A program made the position numbers and the translations under genes. DNA of 64,000 nucleotides from Rhynchopus sp. YZ270_cl-10 (Eukaryota > Euglenozoa > Diplonemea > Diplonemida > Diplonemidae). Each line of letters opens with the position of its first letter. Within the stretch, counting starts at the first letter, position 1. The notes below the pieces were generated by a model. The model worked only from the letters and a program-made list of their open reading frames with translations. It was not told the origin of the DNA and did not search any database. The stretch is from NCBI GenBank assembly GCA_964035575.1, contig OZ037887.1:992001-1056000 (forward strand), read 5' to 3'. Of the stretch, positions 44,542 through 55,552 are shown piece by piece.

Positions 44542-45524
44542 GGAAGCTGTTTGGTTTTGCATTCGTTTCTTTTGCGGAGAGGCGGTTACCTCTGCGTCCC
44601 AAGAGGCGTTTTGCACAATATAAACTTCACTTTCTGTTCGATGTGCCCAAAAAAAGGGGTAGAGGGGAAGGGGGGGTGAAGGAGACAATTAGAAAGCGGT
44701 GCTGGCGGGTATCACCATATAAACGAGCAACGCACAAAACAAAGAGAACGAAGCCAATGCTCAAACGCCAGAGTGGGGGCTACAGAAGGGGGAACGAAAA
44801 AGAAAAGGGGTTATTTTTTTTTTCGACGTGTCGGTCTGCACGTTTTTTTTGCAAGTTAACCCTTTTTTTTTGAAAGATTGCGTGAGATCTTTTTCGGTGA
44901 ACTTACTTTTTTAGGGGGAGAAAAGGCGGTCCTTAATGTTAACTAAGAAACGCATCGAAAAAGAAAAAAGAATAATGGGGGTGGACACAACAAGACTGGG
45001 CATCTCTCCCAGTTTTGCTGTCTGACAAAATGAGGGGGGTCGGGGGTGTTGTGTTTTTTTTTTTTCATAAAAAATGGTGGAAATTTCGGTACAAAAAAAT
45101 ATTGAACCCTTTTTTTATACATTAATCCATTCATGCGGGTCTTTAATTAGAAGACGAATCACTTAGCTACCTTAAGAGAGTCATAGTTACTGTAAAAACA
45201 CTGTCCATAAGGCGCCAAAAGAAGATTGAGTCTCAGATTTTCCGGGAGCGGGATGGAAAGGGACTTGGGAAGACGATGCGAAATCTGATCAGCTGGGAAA
45301 ACAAGCAGGGGTCCCAATTCACCGTCGCTCCCAACGACCAAAGGGAAAAAACGACTGTCTGATGTAACGCTTCTACAAGCTAGCTCCGCCTTTTACCCCC
45401 CTCCCACCTACTTTTCAACCACCCTCCAACAGCACACACTAAACACCCAGGGAGCAAAACCCCCTCTCCCTCTCCCCTCATCCTTTGGGTGACACACAAA
45501 AAACCCCCCCTTTTTGCTTCTACT
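44542..45524 (+). other. Intergenic with F-type repeat and a transposase relic
   Basis: An F-type stem-loop (CTGCGTCCCAAGAGGCG, TTTTGCAC, AACTTCACTTT) lies at 44577-44640, 36 bases after the CPSF2 stop. The minus-strand relic at 45159-45375 has its own entry. The rest is low-complexity. Confidence 0.6.
45159..45375 (-). pseudogene. Fragment resembling a DDE (pogo/CENP-B-type) transposase
   Basis: About 70 codons on the minus strand: SDSRFFPLVVGSDGELGPLL, VFPADQ, then IPLPENLRLNLLLAPYGQ. A hydrophobic strand followed by S-D-G-E-L-x-P-L-L-V-F matches the segment of DDE_1 transposases after the first catalytic Asp. It ends in a stop after LKVAK and has no flanking catalytic parts, so it is a truncated relic of a DNA transposon. 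Recognition by eye only. Confidence 0.35.
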
Positions 45525-48500
45525 ATGTCGAAGCGTTCCCCTTCAGACGACGGGGAGAACGAGCCTGCCACGAAGAAGCCGAGGGTCGTGCGCGAGCCTG
45601 CTATTACGTTCCCTTATGAGCTTGACGTCTTCCAGAAGGACAGTGTCGAGGCCCTGGAGAATGAAGAGTCGGTTCTCGTTGCTGCACATACGTCTGCAGG
45701 GAAGACTACTGTCGCTATCTACGCTATCGCGAAGGCGTTGAGAGACAAGCAGCGTGTGATCTACACATCTCCGATCAAGGCGTTGTCCAACCAGAAGTAC
45801 GGAGAGCTGACAGAACGCTTCGACTCTGTAGGTCTTATGACTGGAGACGTTACGATGAAGCCTGAGGCTGACTGTCTTGTTATGACGACGGAAATTTTGC
45901 GGTCGATGCTGTATCGTGGGTCTGAGATGCTTCGTGAGGTCGGATGCGTTATTTTCGACGAGGTGCACTACATGCGCGACAAAATCCGAGGAGTAGCGTG
46001 GGAGGAGACGATCATCCTTCTCCCAGACAAGGTGCAGTTTGTCTTCCTCTCCGCGACCATCCCCAACTCGCAGGAGTTCGCCGACTGGATCGAGCACATC
46101 CACCCCGGAAAACGCTGCAGAACTGTCTACACTGACTACCGTCCTACCCCCCTTCAACATTTCGTTTACCCTATCGGAGGTGAAGCCATCTTCATGGTGG
46201 TCGACGAAAAAGGGAAGTTCAAAGACGACACTTTCAAGAGCGCGATGGATACTATCGGAGGAAGTGCAGGGGGAGTGCAAAAGGCGAACCCGGTTGCAAC
46301 CCGGAGTGCAGGGGGGAAGAAAGGGGGCCAGAACGATCAGTCGCAGTCTTTGGCGAAGATTATTAAGTTGATTATGTCGAATGGGCTGTCGCCGTGTATT
46401 GTGTTCTCCTTCTCGAAGAAGGAGTGCGAGCTGTATGCCCTGTATATGTCGAAGATGGACTTTAACAATGACGAAGAAAAGAAGTGGGTCGACACAATCT
46501 TCAACAACGCAATGGAGGCGCTCTCGGAGGAGGACCGCACGCTCGACGCTGTGACCAACATCCTCCCGCTCCTCCGCCGCGGGGTGGGCATCCACCACTC
46601 CGGTCTGCTCCCCATCCTCAAGGAAGTCGTAGAATTGCTCTTCTCCGAAGGATTCATCAAAATCCTCTTCTCCACCGAAACCTTCGCCATGGGTCTGAAC
46701 ATGCCTGCAAGAACTGTCGTCTTCACCTCAGTCAGAAAATTCGACGGATCAGGCAACCGTTGGCTTACTTCAGGAGAATATGTTCAAATGAGTGGACGTG
46801 CCGGAAGACGAGGAATCGACAGCCACGGTCTCGCCATCGCAATGATTGACGAAGCGGTCCCCCCAGACGTCATCAAAGGAATGACCTCGGGGCAGGCCGA
46901 CCCTCTGCTCTCTGCCTTCCATTTAACCTACAATATGGTCCTCAACGTGCTTCGTGTTGAGGACATTGACCCTTTGTATATTATGTGCAGAAGCTTTCTG
47001 CAGTTCCAGACTGACCAGGGGAGGCCAAAAATGGAGGGTGAAATCAAGGAGCTTCAATCCAAGATTGATGCGGTGGTGATTGAGCAGGAGGACGTCGTGG
47101 CAGAGTACTATGCGTGCCTCGAGAATATGAAGAAGTACTCGAGAGACTGTCGGCGGGTCATTACCCTGCCGCAGAACTGTGTGAAGTTCATGCAGAGCGG
47201 GAGAATATTGCAGCTGGAGACCAGCAGCGGGTTGGACTATGATTGGGGTGTGCTGCTCAGCTGCAACTCTTCGGACGCAGTCGGGCAGGACGGTATTACC
47301 ATCGAAAAGAAGTACACCCTCGACGTTCTCGTCCTCGTTGTACCCGAATCGCAGCGTGTGGATAACCAGACCTCCGACGGCCGCCCCCTCCCCTCACCAC
47401 GTGGTGATGCAACCGGGGTGATGGAGATTCTCCCCTTTTCCCTGAAGGAGATTAAGTCTATTTCCACAATGCGTGTTCACGTGCCTGCCAGCTTGCAGTC
47501 TGCAGAGCAGAAGGGGAAGATGCTTCGTGCGATCAACGCTGCAAGGGAAAACTCCGGTGGGTCCTTCCCCCTTCTCGACCCCATCAAGAATATGGGGATT
47601 CAGAGTGAGGAGCTCGCGAAGGGGTTGAAGAGGCTGAGCCATTTGGGGAGGCAGTTGGAGCAGAATGAATGCCACAACACGGCAAACCCGGAGCTGCTTG
47701 CGGCGAAGGAGAAGTACGGGAAGAAACACCAGCTGCAGCTTCACGTTGACGAGCTGAAGAAGAACCTCAAGCAGTCCAAGAAGGTCGTGCTCCAGAAGGA
47801 GCTCAAATCGATGCTCCGTGTCCTGCGTCGTCTTGAGTACACTAACAAAGACAACATCGTGCGCCTCAAAGGCCGTGTCGCCACCGAGATCAGCACCAGC
47901 GACGAGAACGAGCTCCTCCTCTGCGAGCTTGTCTTCGCGAACATCTTCAAGACTCTCACATCTGGCCAGATCGCAGCACTCCTCTCTGCGCTTGTCACCA
48001 CTGAGAAGGGGCAGGACGGCTGGGCACCCAAAGAGGAGTTCAAAGGTATGTTTTCAAAGGGGTGTTTTTTTTTGTTTGAGTGAAAGCGGGAGTAGCACAT
48101 ATCAGGCGTAAACCGCGAAATGGATTGTAGGACTGCTTGGGGTCCATCCCCGGTACATCCGATAGTGTACACTGTTCACGAGAGGGCTTTGTATTTTCAA
48201 AGTCAACGTTTTTTCTCTAACTTTTGGACAAAAAAAGACACCATTTTAAACCTAATCCACCCCTATGAAACAGAGCCGTTGCAGCTGATGTACGAAATTG
48301 ACCAGAAGATCTCCACCGTCATGAAGGAGTCCGGCATCGAGGCGAAGGAGGGTGATGAAGGCGCGAGCGGCATCAAGCCCACACTTCTGGACGCAACATA
48401 CGCGTGGATGAACGGGGCGAGCTTTAAGGAAATCTGCCAGGGCGAGGTTTATGAGGTACTTTTTTGTGTATTTTATATTTGCGTTCTGCTAAAGAAAAAA

Positions 48501-48988
48501 AAAGAAAAGAAACAACCGTCCTCCCGCTCTACCTGCTTAGGTGATTGTGGACAAGAAAAAAAACACAACAAAACAACAAATTGGTGAGGCTGAAAGGGGG
48601 TGCTATTTTTGTGCTATTTTTGTGCTATTTTTTGCTATTTTGGGGTTGTCGGCCACACCAGACAAAACAACACAACAACAAACCAACAGGGAAGTATCAT
48701 CCGTATGCTCAGGAGACTTGAGGAACTGATCCGCCAGCTGGCATCTGCGACCAAGGTATGTTCTTTTTGTTCTTCTTTTGTGACAGACTACAGTGTATCA
48801 CAAACACCGAGTATACCAGGGTACACTGTGCTGTTGTATTTCAAAGCCAAGGATTTTTTTTAGTCACCTCACGGCCCACCAACACACCACAACAGGTTAT
48901 TGGTGACGAGGACCTGTTCCAAAAGTTCATCGACGCTATCGGCAAGATGAAGCGTGGTATTGCATTCGCCGGATCTCTGTACCTTTAG
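45525..48988 (+). CDS. MTR4: MTR4/SKI2-type DExH RNA helicase of the nuclear exosome
   Basis: Inferred exons 45525-48045, 48274-48455, 48690-48755, 48896-48988; 953 aa. I use the ATG at 45525 because it starts the usual basic leader (MSKRSPSDDGENEPATKKPR). Helicase motifs: SAHTSAGKT-like AAHTSAGKT with Lys60, SPIKALSNQKY, MTTEILRSMLYRGSE, DEVH at 145-148, SATIPN, YTDYRPTPLQH, GRAGRRG at 424-430. Then the arch region with its KOW-like part (~560-680) and the helical C-terminal domain ending SIIRMLRRLEELIRQL and KRGIAFAGSLYL, the exact end pattern of MTR4. MTR4 unwinds RNA for the nuclear exosome (TRAMP/NEXT). Introns 1 and 3 each contain E-type repeats. Confidence 0.96.
48106..48205 (+). repeat. 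Full E-type stem-loop repeat inside MTR4 intron 1
   Basis: It reads CGTAAACCGCGAAATGGATT, GTAGGACTGCTTGGGGTCC, ATCCCCGGTACA, then GTACACTGTTCACGAGAGGG and CTTTGTATTTTCAAAGTCAA. It sits wholly between the donor GTATGT and the acceptor ACAG, in the sense orientation of the gene. A partial copy lies in intron 3 at 48795-48852. Confidence 0.8.
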
Positions 48989-49965
48989 TCGAAAAAAAAA
49001 TACAAAAAAAAAAAAGTCTTTTGCGAAAAATTGGGGGGGGAAGTGATCTATATGGGGCAAGTCATAGGGGAAAAGGGGAGAAACAAGAGCTGATTTTGGG
49101 GAGGTGGCCAGAGAAGGGAAGGGATTGCTCGATATTGGGGGGAAAAAATGAAGGAAAAAAAAAAAACATTCTTCCCCTTCCTGGCTCAAAACGATTACGA
49201 AACAAAAAAAAAACAAAAAATCAAAAAAACAACAAAAAAACAAAAAAAAAATGGGGGTTTTTATCAAGTTTGTCATTGCTTTTTTTTTTGGTGTATTTAT
49301 TTCTATGTAAAAAAGGTTCTCCCGTGCTTTTGTTGAGCACACAAAGGAAGCATATTTAGCTTCCACCTGTCACGACTCCTACTCGCCCATTATCAAATTT
49401 TGGTTTTCATCTTGAGAACCGATGTGAAGAAGTTGAAGATGTTTTCGTTCATAAATTGTATTTCCTTTTTTTCTTTTCCCTTTCAGGCAATAGGCGAGGA
49501 AGTAGTGAGGAAGAAGGAAGAGGGAGAGGGGGAAGAGGGTCAATACGCACTCTCTCCACATGCCCCCCCCCCACTCCCCCGCCTTGCGGTGGTACCTTTT
49601 TGTATGTGGTGTTTTTTTTTTTGTGAAGAGTGGAAAATGTGGGGAAAAAAAATGAAATACCCCCCCCTTCTCTTGTTTAATGCAATCTTGCTTGTCGTTA
49701 CCTTTTGCAGTTAACATCAAACTAAAATGCTTTTTTCGGCAAAAAAACAAAAGCCAAAGCAATACAGAGAGAACCAGCCAATTTTTCAACATACAAACGA
49801 TCTTTATATCCCCCCCTTCTCTTGTTGTTTGTTGTTTTTTTCCCCATCTACAACAGCACTACCCACAACCTACCCCCCCGGGGTAGGTGCCCCTCTGCAA
49901 CGCCCACAACACCACACACAGTACACAAACACCACACACACGACTCTGTCTCTCTCTCACCTACA
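48989..49965 (+). other. Intergenic, A/T runs only
   Basis: Long A runs, T runs and a C-rich leader before the ATG at 49966. Unusually for this window I see none of the stem-loop repeats here and no gene. Confidence 0.5.
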
Positions 49966-52117
49966 ATGGGGCAGTGCTGTTTCGGCAGTGGGAAAGCGGA
50001 CGCGGCGCAAGCAAGCAACCAGCCTCTCATCTCAAACGAACACATGAAGGAGAAAACGGTACTGTCCACCACCCCCTCTCTCCCCCTATACCCTCTCAGT
50101 GGCTGAGAAAGAGGATAAGTCGTAGTCTCATACAAAGTAACGCGCCCTTCCTCTCCAACCCCACGTCTACAAAACTATCAAGCACAATTAAACAGAGCAC
50201 AAAAGCACTTTCAAAACATACAAAAAAACATTTTCAAACCCCCCTATACCCTCTCATACGTTGTGTCCCCTCACCCCACCACCACCGCAGGAAAGGCAGG
50301 GCCAGCGTCTCTTTGAAATGATCGATGTGAACCGCTCCGGCGGCATCTCCCAGGACGAGCTGCACCACGCCCTGCAGCGCATCTCGATACAACGCGAGCT
50401 GGGGTGGCCCTCATCACGCTACCAGGAGCTCTTCGACCTGCTCGACCCTTCGCGCACCGGGAACGTCACGAAGAAGTCTCTCGTCCACTACATGAAGATC
50501 AAATCGCTCTTCGACACTATCGACGTCTCCGCCAACGGCATCATCAGCTCCTGGGAACTCGAAAGCGCCCTCCGCGACAAAGAAGACATCCGCCGTGCGC
50601 TTGGTGTCCCAGCACACCTCGCGGGGTCCTTATTCAAACAAATGGACACCGACGGGAACGGCTCCATCACGCTGGTGGAGTTCTACCGTTACTATACGCA
50701 AGCCGCGCTGCAGGAGCCTTACGACTCCCCTCAGGGGTGGCAGCAAATGGCCTACCGTCTCAGAGAGCGTATCGACAAAGACAGATCTGGGGAGATCTCG
50801 CTTTCAGAGCTTGCGTCGGCCCTCAGGATGGACCGTGTCGTACAGCTTGAGCTGGGTTGGGCACCGCACAAAGCCTCAGAACTGTATGAATTCCTCAGCA
50901 GAGAAAACGGAAGCCAAGGGGCAGGGATTACTCTCAATTCGCTTGAGAACTTCTGCAGAATACGCTGGCTGTTTTATCGGATTGACAAGAATCGGTCGGA
51001 TTTTATCGACAACTTTGAGTTTGGTGCTGCACTGAGCTCTCCAGGAATGCAAAAGGAGCTTGGCATTGCTTTATCCCAAGCGCAGCGTGCGTTTAAGGAG
51101 ATGGACGTTGAACGGAAGAACAACGTTTCATTTGAAACCTTTTTCCGCTATTTCAAACAGCGTCCTGCGTCTGCGAGCAATGACATCGACCATACCCCTC
51201 TTCACCAACAAGAGGAGAAACACAAAAAACCTGGCGACAAATACTCAGTCAAGCGTAAGCTAGGCCAGGGCGGGTTTGGGGCAGTGTATTTAATCAGCAG
51301 GAAGTCCGACGGGTTGGAGTTAGTCATGAAGAAGCCACTTCTCGAATCTGGTGTGAAAATGGAGGAGGTTCAGCAAGAAGCGGAGATGATGGCACGGTTG
51401 AAACATCCACACATTGTGCGTCTTATTGAAACGTATGAAGAAGTGTCGAATGAAGGAAACGCTCTTATCATTATTACCGAATTTGTTGATGGAGGTGACC
51501 TCCGTCAGCGCCTCAAACGTGACGCAAATGGACTCCCGCCGCATGATGTGAAACGAATCTTCGGTCAATCCCTTGAAGCGCTCAAATACGTTCATTCCCG
51601 CAACGTTCTGCATAGAGATCTTAAACCAGACAATATCCTTCTTACTTCTGGAGGTGCCTCAAAGCTTGCGGATCTTGGTCTTGCAACGCAACTTAAAGCG
51701 ACACAACAGAATCAAGCGCAGACTGTTTGTGGAACCCCTGTGTACATGGCACCTGAGGTGTTGGATGGGAAGCGGTACGCATACAAAGCCGATATGTTCT
51801 CGATGGGGTGCATTTTATACGAAATGTGCACCGGAAAGCTGTGCTTCAAAAGCCCCGGGTCGATTGTCAAGAATGAGATCCCGAATGACATTCCTGGGTG
51901 GTGTCGTTCTCTGGTGGTGGAGCTGCTTAGCAACGACCCCAACAGACGGCCCGACGCAGAGAGAGCGATGAACATGCTTGCGCAGCTCACCCCTTCAGGC
52001 AGAGGAGGCGCCGCGCCGCGCCCTCCCCCAGGGAACGCGGCAGCGTACGCTCCTGGTGGAGCGTATCAACCCAACTTCCGTCACAACCAAGGCCGTCCTT
52101 ATCCGCAAAGGCTCTAA
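49966..52117 (+). CDS. Protein kinase with N-terminal EF-hand array (2 exons)
   Basis: Inferred exons 49966-50058 and 50291-52117; 639 aa. Exon 1 encodes MGQCCFGSGK, a classic N-myristoylation (Gly2) plus palmitoylation (Cys4/5) signal for membrane attachment. Residues ~32-335 hold four EF-hand pairs; good calcium loops are DVNRSGGISQDE (43-54), DVSANGIISSWE, DTDGNGSITLVE, DKDRSGEISLSE and DKNRSDFIDNFE, the others degenerate. The kinase domain (~347-605) follows: GQGGFG at 356, VMKK with Lys378/379, HRDLKPDN at 472-479, DLG at 492, GTPVYMAPE. It looks NEK-like or generic Ser/Thr. The tail is Gly/Pro-rich. Calcium sensor before kinase is the reverse of plant CDPKs. Confidence 0.92.
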
Positions 52118-52977
52118 AAAGGGTGACGGCCTATATGAAAAAAAAAAAAGGATTTTTGGCCATTCAAAAGGGGTGCAGTGTAGTGCGAGAGGGTTCGTGC
52201 TAGAATAGGGTTGAGTGTGATAGCGCTCTCGGGTGCTAACTGTGGATCTCTGATTCTCGGCTAACACTGCCCTGGAAGCGTGTAATGAATGTACCAACTT
52301 GGAACTGTTACGAACAAAAGGAGGAATCCAACTGGGTTAATGAAACCACCGGTATGCCGCTTCGTCACAGCGGCTTGCGTTCATTATGACCAATCGTCCT
52401 CTTTTTTTTTTAGGTGGCTAAGATCGAGAGGCTTAGGTTCATCTTATAAACTTTTCTTTTTTTTTGAACAAGATAAAACAATAAGCTCGCGTTTCTTTTA
52501 TCGAACAGATTTTATTCTCCGCCCCGTACCCAAAACGTAAACACCACTTTGAATCAGGAAAAAATATCTTCCTCTCCTTTTTTCTTCCACACGCGCTGGT
52601 TTTTGTATCTCGCTAATTTTTATCAAAAAGCTTTCCCTAGTTTCGACGCGAAACGTTTCCTCATGTATTGCACGGGAAACAATATATATGACAAACAGGT
52701 GCAGGGTGGTTCCGTGCATATCATAGAACCTGGCACCTTGTGTGTCTTCCAAAAACCAAAAGCGTTGTGTGTGAAGTTTTGAAGGAAGGAAAAATAAAAT
52801 TGGGGGACAGATTTAGCCAATTTGTGCCAGTTTTCTCTCACTATGATCACTTCATTGTAAGGGGGAGCAAAACCTTGCCCTCAAGGCAACTGTATTTGTG
52901 TTTGTATCTATCTTTCTGGGAGGTGTTATTTTGTACAAATGAACGAAAAAAAAAAAAGAACAGTTTTATTTTTTCCG

Positions 52978-53025
52978 GATGTGTATGCACGCGAGGCATA
53001 TTCATCTGTCAACCTTTCTTTCTTT
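52978..53025 (+). repeat. D-type stem-loop repeat (best example)
   Basis: GATG, TG, TATGC, loop ACGCGAG, GCATA, TT, CATC, then TGTCAACCTTTCTTTC. Both helices are perfect: GATG/CATC and TATGC/GCATA. Compare TGTGC/GCACA in the copy at 63075 and AATG/CATT in those at 13813 and 21630. Confidence 0.75.
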
Positions 53026-55409
53026 TTTTTTTTTACTTCGCTTTCTTCACTTTTTTTAGCAGCATGAGAGGCTTATCATCTTATGCGCCTTAGCAAGAGG
53101 CTTCGCTCAGTGAGGCGTGTGCGCATGTGCAACGTTTCTTTTGTAAAATGATATGTGCATTGCCTATCACGTCTGGGTGAGCAGCGGTGTGGCAAATAAG
53201 GTTTTGAATGCTACACTGTGCGACCTGCACATGGCATGATAGCGTTCTTTCACTCCCTTGTTGTGCAGTTCACATGCACCTCACCGGGTGAAGCCTGTCT
53301 TGCCAATACCCCATTGTGACCATAAGTACATTATTCACGATGGTGGCAATGCAGTGTGCAGTTTGCCTCCACGGGTTTTACCATTCTGTCCAGCATCTGA
53401 CCTTGTGGTGGGTACGTCATGTAAGGTATCTGCACAGCAGGTGGGTAGAATAGGGTCATCGCTGTTAGTGACCTCGCCAAGCAAGGCACCGATTTCCAAG
53501 CCGGGGGGTGGAACTGCACCGCCCAGGCAGTGTGTGTGTGCTTGATAACTAATAGGGGCAATTCTTCACACAGAATATGTCCCCAATGTGTGTGTGTGTG
53601 CGTTGTACCATCTCTTCAGTAGCTCGTTTGTCTCTCAATTTCTCTTCCCTCCCTTAGTGCCCCCACCCCTACCCCCTCCTATCATTGATGGGTAATTCAG
53701 TTGTTCGTGTGTGTGTGTGTGTGCGTGTGTACCGCTTTTACTTAAGATGTGTGTGCACGCGAGAGGCACATTCATCATTCAATACTTCTCTTATTTTTTT
53801 TGACCAAGCACATCATACTTGGGTTCGTGTTTAACGAACATTTCTTTCTTAGGACGGTGTGGATTACGAGGTACATCCATCGAATTTCATATGACATGGG
53901 TAGCGTACCAACTAAACAGACAAACGGGGTTTATGTCTTTTCATACATAGCAACATCTTTTAGTTGTCATTACTAAAGAGATTAGAGGCACTTTTATTGG
54001 AGGGGGGAAAAGGGTGCGAATTTATCAACGTTTTTCTTCTTCTCCCCCCCTGCCATTCGTAACTGATTTGCAGTGCATTTGTTTGTTTTTTTTTATATAC
54101 ACCAAGCATTGGCAAAAGAGGACATAGAATCAAACGGAAAGGTGCGGTGCCTGCAAATGGTTGTTTCATTCAGTATTTGTTTACCACATGTGCCGCCTTA
54201 CACTTATACAGCGAAAAAAAAATGCGTCTATACCTTCTGTAGTACATAGGCTTCGGGCGACATTGAGTACAGATCGTTATACTAGTAGGTATAACGTGAT
54301 TGTCAATGCAACAAAAAAATATGATAACGTTGTGTCTTTTTGCAATCAGACTCTATTTCGCTCCCTTTATATATTTTAAGGGAGTATGTGTTGTCACCTC
54401 AGAAGGGCTTCTCTCTCAATTATTTCTGTTCTCCCGAATAGAAAGAAGTAAATTGAATCTACCGTTTTGCTTTGCTTGCCAGGGCAGTGACGGGAATTTG
54501 GTTCAAGAAGCACAAGGTTAGAAGGTGACATGAAAATGCAAAGAGGCTTAGGTTCATCTTATCAACCTTTCTTTTCTTTTGAATTTTGTGAAGGTAGTTT
54601 CAGTGCTGATGGCTCCAACTTTTCTCTCTTTTTTTGTTTTCTACGACCTTCTATTCAAAAGAATGGAGTATATGAAATAATGCTCTCTTTTTATTTTTTG
54701 TCCATTTTTTGTTGTTTTTGTTGGCGGTAACGCCAAATAAATAGCACAGGGTTGGGAACCGCCCTGTCCACTCTTTTTTTTTTGTTGTTGTTGTTCTTCA
54801 CCTTTTTTTTTACATAACAACCTCGTGTAGTTACTAAAAAAGATTGGAGGCAAGCGCCTTAGGCAGAAACAAAACGGAAAAACAAAAATGCATTGCTTTT
54901 GTAATTGTCTGTTTTTGATTCACTTTGATTCACATACATACACTAGCACTAAAATGCAATTTCACACTTTTTGTTGTTTCGCCCGGTTTTGAGCGCACAA
55001 ACAAAGACCCGATCTTATTTTTTAAAGTTCGCGCTGCACTGACCACGTGTTGCCAAAACGAAGAAAATACCAATAGAAAAAAGAAAAAAAAGAAAACAAA
55101 GAAACGTGAAAACGTTTTTGTTTTAGTGTCCACACTAATACAACCAAGTTTTCAAAAAAAAAAACACTATTCGATGTACATAATTCTGTGCGCATATTTC
55201 CTTTTTTCCTCTTTTCTTTTCTCGCGACCTTTTTTTTGCTGCTTACTTTCCTTTTCACGTATTGGTATTATATGCAATAGGGTACCAGGTTGTTTCGTAC
55301 GATGAATATTGCCCCCTTCTATCTCGGCCTTTTGCTTTTCAAAAAAAAAAAAAATGATAATAAGCTAAGCAACTCTATAGCGCTCTAGCACGGTTTTTTT
55401 TCCCCCCCC

Positions 55410-55552
55410 TTTTATTACGCACACTACTTTTGTGAGCGGAAAGTGTCGTTTTTTCACTCACCCCAACCGTGCTCCGCAATACCACCACCCGCTGAGAGAT
55501 AGTGTGTGTGGAAGCGACAAAGAAGGGGGAGAGTGAGGGAACGACAAAGTGA
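55410..55552 (+). repeat. H-type repeat, copy 2
   Basis: Second copy of the ~150-bp structured unit at 15945-16095, same strand, with scattered substitutions and small deletions. The ACTCACCCCAACCGTGCTCC block is identical. Confidence 0.65.

Noticed and set aside
45543-46598. 351-codon open frame on the minus strand
   Set aside because: Antisense shadow of MTR4, no recognisable domain.
53240-53560. GC-richer island with open frames on both strands
   Set aside because: No recognisable motif, no splice-site logic and no similarity I can see to other parts of the window.
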